Positions 34,418 through 43,087 of a stretch of DNA of 64,000 bases are shown piece after piece. The stretch is from CAZYVD01 sp964651045 (GTDB lineage: Bacteria; Zhuqueibacterota; QNDG01; DSAB01). Position 1 is the first letter of the stretch, and each line of letters starts with the position of its first letter. The DNA is taken from NCBI GenBank assembly GCA_964651045.1, contig CAZYVD010000004.1:1-64000 (forward strand), read 5' to 3'. Both the position numbers and the translations under genes were made by a program. The notes beneath the pieces are model-generated. The model was not told the DNA's origin. It made no database searches and saw only the letters and a list, made by a program, of their open reading frames with translations.

Positions 34418-35656
34418 TTATCTCTGTAAGACCATCTTTTTTACTTTTGTAAAACCGTTCACACTTATTTTGCAGAGATAGATCCCACTCGGAAGATCTC
34501 CTGGATTCCATACTACTCTATGCTCTCCCTTCTCATACCTGCCCTCGATAAGTTTTTCAATCTTCTTTCCAAGGAGATCATATACAGTTATAGTCACAAA
34601 ACCGGCTCTGTTTAGACTAAAATAGACCGTTGTCGATGGATTAAAAGGATTTGGATAGTTTTGAAAAATAACATATTTTTCAGGATTTGTGCTGTTCAGG
34701 CAGCACCCATCATCCACAGAAGTCTCGCCGCCGGTTGTTGTATGTGCAACAAATCCATTATCACCTGCAATCCACCCTGTGTTTTTATCAATAAAAAATA
34801 TATCGTTAAAATATTGATATATGCCTATATCCTTGACAACCCATGTTCCACCTCCGTCTGTTGTCTTAAGAACAGTTCCCCCGCTTCCCACTATCCAGCC
34901 GCAGTTCTCATCTGTAAACACGCATGACGTAAAATGGTGACTAAAAGGTGAAGTATGTTTTTTCCATGTAGTTCCGCCATCTGTTGTGTTGAGAATCGTG
35001 CTGTCATTTCCTACTACCCATCCAACATTTAAATTAACAAAATATAACGAATTCAATGCAACTGACCCGAATGCTCCGCTTGTCTGCTCTACCCAGCTTT
35101 CACCACCATCGGTACTCTTTAATATCGTACTGTTATCTCCAACACACCATCCTGTATCGGCATTGATAAAAAATATATCATACAACCAACAATCCGTTCC
35201 ACTCGATATGACCTGCCAGTTTGCTCCTCCATCTGTAGTCTTAAGAATCTTTCCACTTGCACACGATATCCATCCTGTATCAGAATCAAAGAATTGAACG
35301 CTGTACAAATCGCTGCTTACGTTGCTGTTCTGAACAGACCAGTTGGTTCCTCCATCTGTAGTATGGAGAATAATTCCATAATCGCCAACTACCCATCCAT
35401 TGTCCTGATCGACAAACCATAGAGAGTAGAAATCGTTTGATACATTTGGAGTCAGCTTTGTCCAAGAATTTCCCTGGTCAGTAGTTTTGATTATAGTGCT
35501 GTCTAAACCGGCTATCCATCCGACCGATTCATTAACAAAATAAATATCATACAAAGAATACGATACATTTGAGTTCTGCTCCACCCATCCATTCTGTCCA
35601 TATGCTGCGATCGTGAGCAACAATAATGCAGCAATAGTAAGCATCGTTTTTTTCAT
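34418..35656 (-). CDS. Secreted YCF48-repeat protein with PNPFNPST sorting tail
   Basis: About 412 residues. A signal peptide (MLTIAALLLLTIAAYG) is followed by about seven Trp/Gly-rich repeats of the type GWIVG...GTVLKTTDGGGTW, which make a YCF48/BNR-like beta-propeller. The tail YPNPFNPSTTVYFSL to PSGIYLCKI is the FlgD-like/type IX secretion sorting module seen in FCB and many candidate phyla. The ATG at 35656 follows GAGAGG by five bases. Why a surface propeller lies between etfB and an Hdr-like gene is unclear. The domain type helps place the organism. Confidence 0.82.
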   Translation of the reverse strand: MKKTMLTIAALLLLTIAAYGQNGWVEQNSNVSYSLYDIYFVNESVGWIAGLDSTIIKTTDQGNSWTKLTPNVSNDFYSLWFVDQDNGWVVGDYGIILHTTDGGTNWSVQNSNVSSDLYSVQFFDSDTGWISCASGKILKTTDGGANWQVISSGTDCWLYDIFFINADTGWCVGDNSTILKSTDGGESWVEQTSGAFGSVALNSLYFVNLNVGWVVGNDSTILNTTDGGTTWKKHTSPFSHHFTSCVFTDENCGWIVGSGGTVLKTTDGGGTWVVKDIGIYQYFNDIFFIDKNTGWIAGDNGFVAHTTTGGETSVDDGCCLNSTNPEKYVIFQNYPNPFNPSTTVYFSLNRAGFVTITVYDLLGKKIEKLIEGRYEKGEHRVVWNPGDLPSGIYLCKISVNGFTKVKKMVLQR

Positions 35657-35673
35657 TTTCACCTCTCTTGATT

Positions 35674-36801
35674 TTAGATTATTTCTTCGATGATCTCCGA
35701 AATATCACAAACCCTTATTTTTTCTTCATTTCCTGTTGTCTTAACTGCATCTTCGAGTGTCAGAAGACAAAACGGACATGCAGTGGCTAATATTTCTGCA
35801 CCACTACTAACGGCGTCTTTAACTCTTATCTCTGCAAGCCTTTCTTCTTGACTCTCCGATTCTATCCACATTCGTCCGCCTCCACCTTCACAGCACAGAC
35901 TTCGCTCTCGAGACCGATCCATTTCAATATATTCGACTCCAGGGATAGACTGGAGGATTTTTCGAGGTTCTTCAAAAATCTTATTCTGTTTACCCAAAAA
36001 ACATGGATCGTGATATGTAATCTTACTCTTTAATTCTTTACTAAACTTTAAAATACCATCATCAATCAACATGCTGAAAAACTGTGTATAATGGAAAAGT
36101 TGATAATCGGCTTCCGGATAGTCATTTTTAAATGTATGGAAACAGTGAGGAGAAGTAGTCACCATCTTTGAAAATCTGTATTTTGAAAAGAGCTCAATAT
36201 TCTTTTCCATACTTATCTCAAACAACCCCTTCTCACCCATCTTATTCATCTCGTTCGAACAGCAGTTCTCCTCATTTCCGAGTATTGCATAGTCCAGATT
36301 CAATCTATTCATAATTTTTATAATTGATCTTGCTACTTCCTGTACTCTTGTATCATAGGCTGCAGTACAGCATACATAATATAGGATATCCACAGACTCC
36401 CCTTCCTTCAGTATCTTGACCTTTTCATCACCAATCCACTCTGTTCTCTTCTCCCTTGCCCTGCCCCATGGATTACCATGCAAGAATGTACTCTCAAGAG
36501 CATCTCTAACCGCAGGCCTTATGCGGCCGCTCTCAATTATATCAGACCTCAGATGAATCACAAGATCCATTGGCCGTACCTTCTTTGGACACCGCTGGAT
36601 ACAGGTAGCGCAGCTCGTACATTCCCATATCTCCGTTCTCTCTGAAGGAACAAATTTTACACCTAGCAAAGCTTCATATATCAGCCTTCTCGGATTGAGG
36701 CGCGAACGCATCGAGACCGGACATCCTCCAGTACACCTTCCACACTGTATGCAATCGTATAGATTAAGTTCTCGACAAACAACATCTCCATTAATTGTCA
36801 T
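35674..36801 (-). CDS. HdrC-HdrB fusion (HdrD-like) iron-sulfur protein
   Basis: A 375-residue soluble protein. N-terminal ferredoxin pair: CIQCGRCTGGCPV (about 17-29) and CTSCATCIQRCPK. Then two Cys-rich CCG domains: NEENCCSNEMNKMG with the earlier YYVCC, and DPCFLGKQN through CCEGGGGRMW and TACPFCLLT. It resembles HdrD and the iron-sulfur oxidoreductases that accept electrons from ETF in fatty-acid-oxidising anaerobes, but it lacks the membrane part of ETF:menaquinone oxidoreductases. With etfBA, hdrA and mvhD close by, it probably completes one electron-transfer complex. Confidence 0.85.
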   Translation of the reverse strand: MTINGDVVCRELNLYDCIQCGRCTGGCPVSMRSRLNPRRLIYEALLGVKFVPSERTEIWECTSCATCIQRCPKKVRPMDLVIHLRSDIIESGRIRPAVRDALESTFLHGNPWGRAREKRTEWIGDEKVKILKEGESVDILYYVCCTAAYDTRVQEVARSIIKIMNRLNLDYAILGNEENCCSNEMNKMGEKGLFEISMEKNIELFSKYRFSKMVTTSPHCFHTFKNDYPEADYQLFHYTQFFSMLIDDGILKFSKELKSKITYHDPCFLGKQNKIFEEPRKILQSIPGVEYIEMDRSRERSLCCEGGGGRMWIESESQEERLAEIRVKDAVSSGAEILATACPFCLLTLEDAVKTTGNEEKIRVCDISEIIEEII

Positions 36802-36847
36802 AACAATCCCTTTATTAAAAATCGGCTATTTTTGTGAGCGTTATTTT

Positions 36848-37990
36848 TTACTTCAGCAGACTCCTTGCAATAACGATCTTCTGAATCTCAGAAGTGCCCT
36901 CATAGATTTCCATAACCTTTGCATCTCTATAGAAACGCTCCACAGGATAGTCTTTTGTATAGCCATATCCACCAAAAATCTGGACTGACTCACGCACGCA
37001 GTACATACATGCCTCTGCCGCCATATATTTTGCCATAGCAGCCTCTTTTGAGAAGCGCTCTGCCCCAGAGTCCTTTAATGATGCCGCTCTATAAACAAGC
37101 AGCCTTGCTGCATCGATCCTGGTAGCCATCTCGGCAAGCTTGGACTGGATCATTTCATACTCACATATGGGCCTTCCAAACGTTTTTCTCTCTTTTGAAT
37201 ACTGAAGCGCAGCATCCAGTGCTCCCTGAGCTATACCCACGGCCTGGGCTCCAATATCAATACGACTCGTGTCGATTGTATGCATTGCAATCTTAAATCC
37301 TTCTCCCTCTTCACCGAGCAGATTCTCTTTTGGTACTCTGCAGTTATCAAGAATCAGCTCGCAGTTTCCAGTAGCCCTTAGACCCAACAAATCCTCATGT
37401 TCACCAACACTAAAACCTTCAAATCCCTTCTCTACGATGAATGCACTTACCCCTTTATGTTTTTTTTCAACATCTGTCTTGGCAAACACTACAAAAATGG
37501 TTGCATGTTCACCATTTGTGATGAAACGCTTTGTACCATTAAGAACATAAAATTCTCCCTCCAGACGAGCAGTAGTCTCAATGCTTGCTGCATCTGAGCC
37601 GGCATTGGGCTCTGTAAGACCAAATGCTCCAATGTTTTCCCCTTTTACTAGCATTGGGAGATATTTTTTCTTTTGCTGATCTGTACCATACTTTATAATT
37701 GGATATGCGACAAGGCTCTGATTTACGGCCATGATTACTCCAGTAGAAGCACACACCTTCGAAATCTCCTCTACTGCTATAGCAAGAGATGTGAAATCCA
37801 TTCCTCCGCCTCCATACTCCTCAGGAATGATTATTCCGAGAAGTCCGAGTTCCGCCATTTTTTTAACGTTGTCTACTGGAAATTCTCGACTCTTGTCTAT
37901 CTCAACGGCTCTTTCTGTTAGCTCATTTGTAGCAAACTCCCTTACCATATCCTGAATCAATTTTTGATTCGAGTCCAATCGAAAATCCAT
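36848..37990 (-). CDS. Acyl-CoA dehydrogenase, short-chain type
   Basis: A 380-residue acyl-CoA dehydrogenase: FGLTEPNAGSDAASIETTA, DTSRIDIGAQAVGIAQGALD, SVQIFGGYGYTKDYPVERFYRDAKV, and catalytic Glu in IYEGTSEIQK. Overall it looks closest to short-chain (butyryl-CoA type) enzymes. GGAGGAGAT precedes the ATG. Electrons would go to EtfAB, encoded 2.5 kb downstream. With a mutase that can yield butyryl-CoA, butyryl-CoA is a good candidate substrate, but 2-methylbutyryl-CoA is possible. Confidence 0.9.
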   Translation of the reverse strand: MDFRLDSNQKLIQDMVREFATNELTERAVEIDKSREFPVDNVKKMAELGLLGIIIPEEYGGGGMDFTSLAIAVEEISKVCASTGVIMAVNQSLVAYPIIKYGTDQQKKKYLPMLVKGENIGAFGLTEPNAGSDAASIETTARLEGEFYVLNGTKRFITNGEHATIFVVFAKTDVEKKHKGVSAFIVEKGFEGFSVGEHEDLLGLRATGNCELILDNCRVPKENLLGEEGEGFKIAMHTIDTSRIDIGAQAVGIAQGALDAALQYSKERKTFGRPICEYEMIQSKLAEMATRIDAARLLVYRAASLKDSGAERFSKEAAMAKYMAAEACMYCVRESVQIFGGYGYTKDYPVERFYRDAKVMEIYEGTSEIQKIVIARSLLK

Positions 37991-38037
37991 ATCTCCTCCT
38001 ATAACTTAATAATTATATGAGTATTAAATATTCCATC

Positions 38038-39183
38038 CTACTTTCCAAGCAAATCTCTGGCAATTACGATTCGCTGTATCTCTGATGTACCTTCTCCAAT
38101 CTCATTTAGTTTAGCATCTCTGAATAACCGTTCAACAGGATACTCCCCTGTCAATCCTGCCGGGCCAATTATGTTCATTGCCATCGACGTTACACGCATC
38201 GAAACTTCTGATGCATACAGCTTTGCCATAGCTCCCTCGCGCGTCACTCTATATTTTTTATCTTTGAGTCGTGCTGCATGATAGATCAGATGTCTTGCTG
38301 CAGAGACCTCCATGACCATATCGGCTACTGCCTTCTGAATGGTCTGAGATTTTTTAAGACCATTATCCTGAACATATTTGACTGCAACATCCAGAGCTCC
38401 CTGAGCCTCTCCCAATGCAAGAGCACCAATACTAATTCGTCCGCCATCGAGTGTTTCCATGAATACTTTGAATCCCTCATTTTCCTTGCCGAGCAGATTC
38501 TCCTTTGGTATTCTGCAGCCTTCAAAACTAAGCTCTGCAGTGTCAGAAGCCCTTAGGCCAAGTTTGTCCTCCTTCCTGACAACACTGAATCCAGGCATGC
38601 CCTTTTCTGCAATAAAGGCGCTTATACCGTGCACTCTCTTAGAACGATCGTGTGATGCCGTAAAGATTACTGTATCTGCATAAGATCCGTTGGTAATAAA
38701 CCTCTTTGTACCATTAATTATATAATGGTCACCCTTTAGAACTGCCATTGTCTCAGTTGCCCCTGCATCAGACCCTGCATTCGCTTCGGTCAATCCAAAT
38801 GAGCCAATGTGCTCACCACTTGCCAGCGGTATTAAATATTTCTTCTTCTGTTCACTGCTTCCGTAAACATATATCGGCCACACAACGAGCGATGTATGTG
38901 CTGCAAGTGTAATTGCAGTTGAACCGCAGATCCTTGCAATCTCTTCTATTGCTATTATATAGCTGAGATTATCAAGACCAGCACCTCCATAATCTTTGGG
39001 AATCGGAATGCCCATCCAGCCACGAGCAGACATATTTTTTATTATATCAAGCGGAAATTCCTCTCGTGCCTCCATTTCAGAAGCCTTTGGTGCAATACTG
39101 CTCAGAACAAACTCTCTTACCTCGTTTCTGAACCTCTCATGTTTATCATCCGATAATTCAGAGAGATATCGCTTCTCTTCCAT
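38038..39183 (-). CDS. Acyl-CoA dehydrogenase, branched-chain candidate
   Basis: A 381-residue acyl-CoA dehydrogenase: GLTEANAGSDAGATETMA, DGGRISIGALALGEAQGALD, GPAGLTGEYPVERLFRDAKL, and EIGEGTSEIQR at the C-terminus. The EIG-GTSEI pattern recalls isovaleryl- and isobutyryl-type enzymes, though Glu is kept at the usual catalytic place, unlike isovaleryl-CoA dehydrogenase. It is eleven bases after the second thiolase. Substrate not settled. Confidence 0.88.
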   Translation of the reverse strand: MEEKRYLSELSDDKHERFRNEVREFVLSSIAPKASEMEAREEFPLDIIKNMSARGWMGIPIPKDYGGAGLDNLSYIIAIEEIARICGSTAITLAAHTSLVVWPIYVYGSSEQKKKYLIPLASGEHIGSFGLTEANAGSDAGATETMAVLKGDHYIINGTKRFITNGSYADTVIFTASHDRSKRVHGISAFIAEKGMPGFSVVRKEDKLGLRASDTAELSFEGCRIPKENLLGKENEGFKVFMETLDGGRISIGALALGEAQGALDVAVKYVQDNGLKKSQTIQKAVADMVMEVSAARHLIYHAARLKDKKYRVTREGAMAKLYASEVSMRVTSMAMNIIGPAGLTGEYPVERLFRDAKLNEIGEGTSEIQRIVIARDLLGK

Positions 39184-39194
39184 ATATTCTCTCC

Positions 39195-40442
39195 TTATAC
39201 AGCCTTTTTAAATATACATGCAACAACTGTCTTATCATTCCCACCCATACTTATCATGAGTCCATATGGGCGATCAGAAGGAATCTCCACCTGACAATCT
39301 CCTGCCTGTCCTGTCAACTGATGCACGAGATCTACTGCCTGCCGTACCCCTGTTCCACCCGTATAGTGACCAAACCCTATTAATCCCCCCGTAGCATTGG
39401 TAGGAAGTTCTCCATCCGGAGCTGTTCTGCCATCAAGCACAAAATCAAATCCCTTACTATATTCAGCAAATCCTGCAGCCTCAAGCTCCAATATCCCACC
39501 AATTGTAAAGCAGTCATGAACTTCCAACACGCCTATATCCTTTGGTCCAAGACCCGTCATCCTGTATGCTTTTTCCACGGCCTTACCGACAGTTGTCATC
39601 CTTGTCTGATCGGGTGGAGATTTAGTCAAATCTGCTACAGCTATTCCATAACCAACAAGTTCAACAGCCTTTGACTTATCTACACCTATTCTCTTCAATC
39701 CATCCTCAGAGGCAACTATCAATCCAGAAGCTCCATCCGATACTTTCGAACAGTCATAGACATTTATGTGTTCACAGAACACTTTTGGATTCGGCTCAGT
39801 CATTCCGGCCTTAAAAAGATCTTCTATAGTGTTGTGATATTCCTGTGCCTTAGGATTCTTCCTTGCATTAAGAATTGCCCTCTCGTACCATCGTGCCATG
39901 GCTCTCCTGACCTTATCCCTGCCAAATTTCTTATAACATTCTCCTGCCCGGTCTGAAAATTTTGATGGGAAAAAATATGCATGTCCCTTTTTCCTCTCTC
40001 CTGCGAAATGACCCGCACCAGCCAGAATGTCTGCACCATAGATCGCCTTTACCGTATTCTGCACCTCTACTCCAATACAAAGAACAACATCTGCCGTTTC
40101 TGAAAGCACTATCCTTGTAGAAGTTGTAAGAGCTAGGCCTCCAGATCCGCAGGCCCCCTCCACTCGAACCATGGGCTTATATTCGAATGAGGGATCGATG
40201 TTTACCATCAGGCTGGCAAGATTTCCCTGCTTGTTAAATCGTGCTGCCATAAAATTACTTATTACTCCCTCATCAATATTTGTTACATCATTAATTTGTT
40301 GTATAACACCCCTTCCTGCCTCGTTTATATAGTGCTCTATCCCTGGACGCGGCTTCTTGGGATGAAACTCTTTGCGACCGGAACCAAAAGATATTGTATT
40401 ATATGCTGCAGTAAAATAGACAGGTTTCCTTATTCTTTCCAT
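39195..40442 (-). CDS. SCP2-type thiolase
   Basis: A 415-residue thiolase-like enzyme. The nucleophile Cys lies in VEGACGSGGLAL, followed by GVLEVHDCFTIGGILELEAAGF. The C-terminal loop reads GHYTGGTGVRQAVDLVHQL, keeping the His of the usual GHPVGATG. Insert and length differ from the archaeal-type thiolase at 19781. It may cleave 2-methylacetoacetyl-CoA (isoleucine) or acetoacetyl-CoA. A good GGAGG precedes the ATG. It sits in the beta-oxidation block after the 3-hydroxyacyl-CoA dehydrogenase. Confidence 0.83.
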   Translation of the reverse strand: MERIRKPVYFTAAYNTISFGSGRKEFHPKKPRPGIEHYINEAGRGVIQQINDVTNIDEGVISNFMAARFNKQGNLASLMVNIDPSFEYKPMVRVEGACGSGGLALTTSTRIVLSETADVVLCIGVEVQNTVKAIYGADILAGAGHFAGERKKGHAYFFPSKFSDRAGECYKKFGRDKVRRAMARWYERAILNARKNPKAQEYHNTIEDLFKAGMTEPNPKVFCEHINVYDCSKVSDGASGLIVASEDGLKRIGVDKSKAVELVGYGIAVADLTKSPPDQTRMTTVGKAVEKAYRMTGLGPKDIGVLEVHDCFTIGGILELEAAGFAEYSKGFDFVLDGRTAPDGELPTNATGGLIGFGHYTGGTGVRQAVDLVHQLTGQAGDCQVEIPSDRPYGLMISMGGNDKTVVACIFKKAV

Positions 40443-40469
40443 CGATTCGCCTCCTATTGAAAATAAATT

Positions 40470-41804
40470 CTAAATGAAATCATTTATCGGGCCATATAAA
40501 TGATAGAATCCATTTATAAGAACATTGTTTACATCCTCGATATTGTTTGCAACTTTTGTTCTGACGAGCTCCTCTCCAATTTCTCTTGAACGCTTGAAAT
40601 AATTTTTAGCAAGCTCTGCTCCCATTGTTGTCATCTTCTTCATATTGCCGAAAATCATGCTCAATTTTGATTCCCTGTCTGGATCGATCAGAAGAGTTCT
40701 CCACGACATCCAGCCATCCGGCAGCAAGCCAAGCCTTTCATCAACCCTGCCAGTCCATCCATCTTTATCAAAGGCTATATATTCCCCTTTATCTATATCA
40801 TAAATGCCGGTCGGACGATTCTTCTCATATTTCAAAAAACCATCCTTCTGAGTTCCATCTGCATATTGACCTCCAAGCAGTTTTCTGTCGACCATCATAT
40901 CTATTAAATCGCTCTGCAAAACTTCATCCTTAATGTGTTTCGTCATTACTTTCATGATAAGCTGGCATACCTCAACTCCAACATAATCTATTAGCTGAAA
41001 AATTCCCATTGGGCGTATCAGAAAATCCTGACTTATTTTATTTATCGCATAAATTGCTTCAACCATAGAAAATGTATCGGAAAGTCTTTTAACTTCATTT
41101 GTTGCATGGAGTATGTCCCTCATGAAGTGCCCATTACCTATGAATCCGGCAACATCATTGGAGAGTATTATCTTTTTCCTGAGCCGTTTACCGATTTCAT
41201 GAGAAATATCTACAAGATCTTTTTTAGTAGACTCTGCAGGAATCAACTCGGCAAGTTTTTGAACGGCAGGTGGATTGTAGAAGTGAAAACCTATTATTCT
41301 TCCTCCAAGACCAGCTCCCTGGTCTATTATATGAATCGGTATGGAGGATGTATTTGTAAAGAAAAATGTTTCTTGTGAACACAACTCTCTGACCTTTGTT
41401 AGAACATCCACCTTGATCTCTTCATCTTCCACTATTGCTTCAAAAACCATTCTTGCATTCTTTATTACAGAGAGATCCGTTGCAGGACGAATAACATTCA
41501 GCACATCCTGTGTGAACTGATTTATTATCTCACTATTTTCAATAAGATCCTCTCTCTGTTTATATAAATCTCTAAGCATGACACAACTCTTCTCTGCACT
41601 CTTTGTAGCCTGAGTCCTTATGTATGAGATCAGTCCATCGAGCGGTTTCTCGGCTACATCGACTGCATATAAGTAGAAACCCTTGTCTGGATTTTTGATT
41701 TTTAATTTTACCATTTCCTGGGCCAGCAGAAGTACTATTCCACTACCCATCTTTCCCCCTGCCCCAAGCACTGCTACATTCTCTAATCGTTCATCAAGAG
41801 TCAT
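40470..41804 (-). CDS. 3-hydroxyacyl-CoA dehydrogenase, long form
   Basis: About 444 residues from the ATG at 41804 (eight bases after GGAGG; a TTG at 41819 is less likely). Rossmann loop VAVLGAGGKMGSGIV, FFTNTSSIPI, then GFHFYNPPAVQKLAELIP and a C-terminal domain (RPMGIFQLIDYVGVEV). It oxidises 3-hydroxyacyl-CoA with NAD. The usual single-function enzyme has 280-320 residues; this one has extra sequence at the C-terminus and between the domains. It lies between the hydratase and thiolase genes, matching the order of steps. Confidence 0.87.
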   Translation of the reverse strand: MTLDERLENVAVLGAGGKMGSGIVLLLAQEMVKLKIKNPDKGFYLYAVDVAEKPLDGLISYIRTQATKSAEKSCVMLRDLYKQREDLIENSEIINQFTQDVLNVIRPATDLSVIKNARMVFEAIVEDEEIKVDVLTKVRELCSQETFFFTNTSSIPIHIIDQGAGLGGRIIGFHFYNPPAVQKLAELIPAESTKKDLVDISHEIGKRLRKKIILSNDVAGFIGNGHFMRDILHATNEVKRLSDTFSMVEAIYAINKISQDFLIRPMGIFQLIDYVGVEVCQLIMKVMTKHIKDEVLQSDLIDMMVDRKLLGGQYADGTQKDGFLKYEKNRPTGIYDIDKGEYIAFDKDGWTGRVDERLGLLPDGWMSWRTLLIDPDRESKLSMIFGNMKKMTTMGAELAKNYFKRSREIGEELVRTKVANNIEDVNNVLINGFYHLYGPINDFI

Positions 41805-41881
41805 ATCCGTTTCCTCCAATTGTTTTCGACAACCAATCTAAATATAAACAACAAATGCAAAAGTTCAAAATTAGATATAGT

Positions 41882-42658
41882 TCAGGATTCAAACTCTGGC
41901 TTCCTCTTTTCGAGAAAAGCAATCATACCTTCCCTTGTCTGACCGGACGCAAAGCAGAGACCAAATGCATCTGCTTCGAATGCTCCAGCAGTGTCGATGT
42001 CTGTCTGCATACCACGATTTACACACTCCTTGACCATCCTGATCGATACAGGCCCTTTTGAAAGAATCTTTTTGGCCAGTTCCCTTGCCTCATCCATGAG
42101 TCTATCGTGAGGCACAACTTTATTAACCAATCCCAACCTGTATGCCTCCTCTGCATCTATCATGTCACCTGTCAAAAGCATCTCTTTTGCCTTGGATATA
42201 CCGATCAGCCTTGGAAGACGTTGTGTGCCTGCAAAACCAGGAGTCACTCCTAAATTAACCTCTGGCTGGCCAAATTTTGCCTTCTCAGAGGCTATTCTAA
42301 TATCACATGCCATTGCAAACTCACATCCTCCTCCAAGTGCAAAACCATTGATTGCACCAATAAATACTCTATCCATTAGCTCCATGCGCCTGAACACATG
42401 CTGTCCAAGAAGAGAAAATTTCCTCGACTGCTGGCCATCCATATCCTTCATCTCTACAATATCTGCACCAGCCACAAATGCCTTACCCTCACCCGTTACG
42501 ATTAAGACTCTGATCATGTCCTCTCTTTCAATCTCATTGAAGAGATGATTCAGCTCATGAAATGTACTGGAGTTTAATGCATTTAGCGCTTCAGGTCTGT
42601 TCATGCGAATGATACCAATCCTTTCTTCTTTCTCAAAAATAAGATTCTTGTAATCCAT
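41882..42658 (-). CDS. Enoyl-CoA hydratase
   Basis: About 258 residues from the ATG at 42658 (five bases after GGAGG; the ATG at 42670 is possible). Crotonase fold: NRPEALNALNSSTFHELN, GKAFVAGADIVEM, GFALGGGCEFAMACDIRIAS (oxyanion Gly), FGQPEVNLGVTPGFAGTQRL with the catalytic Glu region. It hydrates crotonyl-CoA-like substrates. It is the only hydratase here, so it may serve the butyryl, tiglyl and methylglutaconyl branches, or others lie elsewhere. Confidence 0.92.
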   Translation of the reverse strand: MDYKNLIFEKEERIGIIRMNRPEALNALNSSTFHELNHLFNEIEREDMIRVLIVTGEGKAFVAGADIVEMKDMDGQQSRKFSLLGQHVFRRMELMDRVFIGAINGFALGGGCEFAMACDIRIASEKAKFGQPEVNLGVTPGFAGTQRLPRLIGISKAKEMLLTGDMIDAEEAYRLGLVNKVVPHDRLMDEARELAKKILSKGPVSIRMVKECVNRGMQTDIDTAGAFEADAFGLCFASGQTREGMIAFLEKRKPEFES

Positions 42659-42679
42659 TCCGCCCTCCATATTAAAATA

Positions 42680-43087
42680 TTATTTCAAATTTTCTTCACA
42701 TAGTTCTATTAGTACTCCATGACAGCTCACTGGTGAAAGAAAGACTATCTTTCTTCCATGTGCACCGATTTGGGCTTCTTCTGTCACCAGTTCTATTCCC
42801 TTTTTCTTGAGTTCGTTAATTGCACGATCTATGTCAGCAACTCGAAAGGCTATATGGTGAAGCCCTTCTCCCCTCTTCTCTAAAAACTTTGCAACAGGTG
42901 TATCAACATCCATCGGCTCTATCAGTTCTAAAATCTCATTCCCTGCCTCAATCTCCGCTATTCTAATCTTTCTTTCAGTAATTGTTAGCTTCCTCAGAAG
43001 TTTTAATCCCAAGATATTTTGATAAAAATTTATGGCCTCCTCAAGTGATCTGACTGCAATTCCTATGTGGCTTATGTTTTCAATCAT
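42680..43087 (-). CDS. mce: Methylmalonyl-CoA epimerase
   Basis: About 135 residues of the VOC/glyoxalase fold: ISHIGIAVRSLEEAINFYQN, GEGLHHIAFRVADIDRAI, GAHGRKIVFLSP, GVLIELCEE. The metal ligands His, His and Glu are in place. It converts S- to R-methylmalonyl-CoA, linking propionyl-CoA carboxylase to the mutase. Its start overlaps the mutase stop; ATG 43087 is chosen over TTG 43096. Confidence 0.92.
   Translation of the reverse strand: MIENISHIGIAVRSLEEAINFYQNILGLKLLRKLTITERKIRIAEIEAGNEILELIEPMDVDTPVAKFLEKRGEGLHHIAFRVADIDRAINELKKKGIELVTEEAQIGAHGRKIVFLSPVSCHGVLIELCEENLK

Noticed and set aside
25417..39183. Assigning exact substrates (isovaleryl-, isobutyryl-, 2-methylbutyryl-CoA) to the three acyl-CoA dehydrogenases
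   Set aside because: All three keep the common C-terminal catalytic Glu, and the deciding pocket residues cannot be judged without alignment to characterised enzymes.
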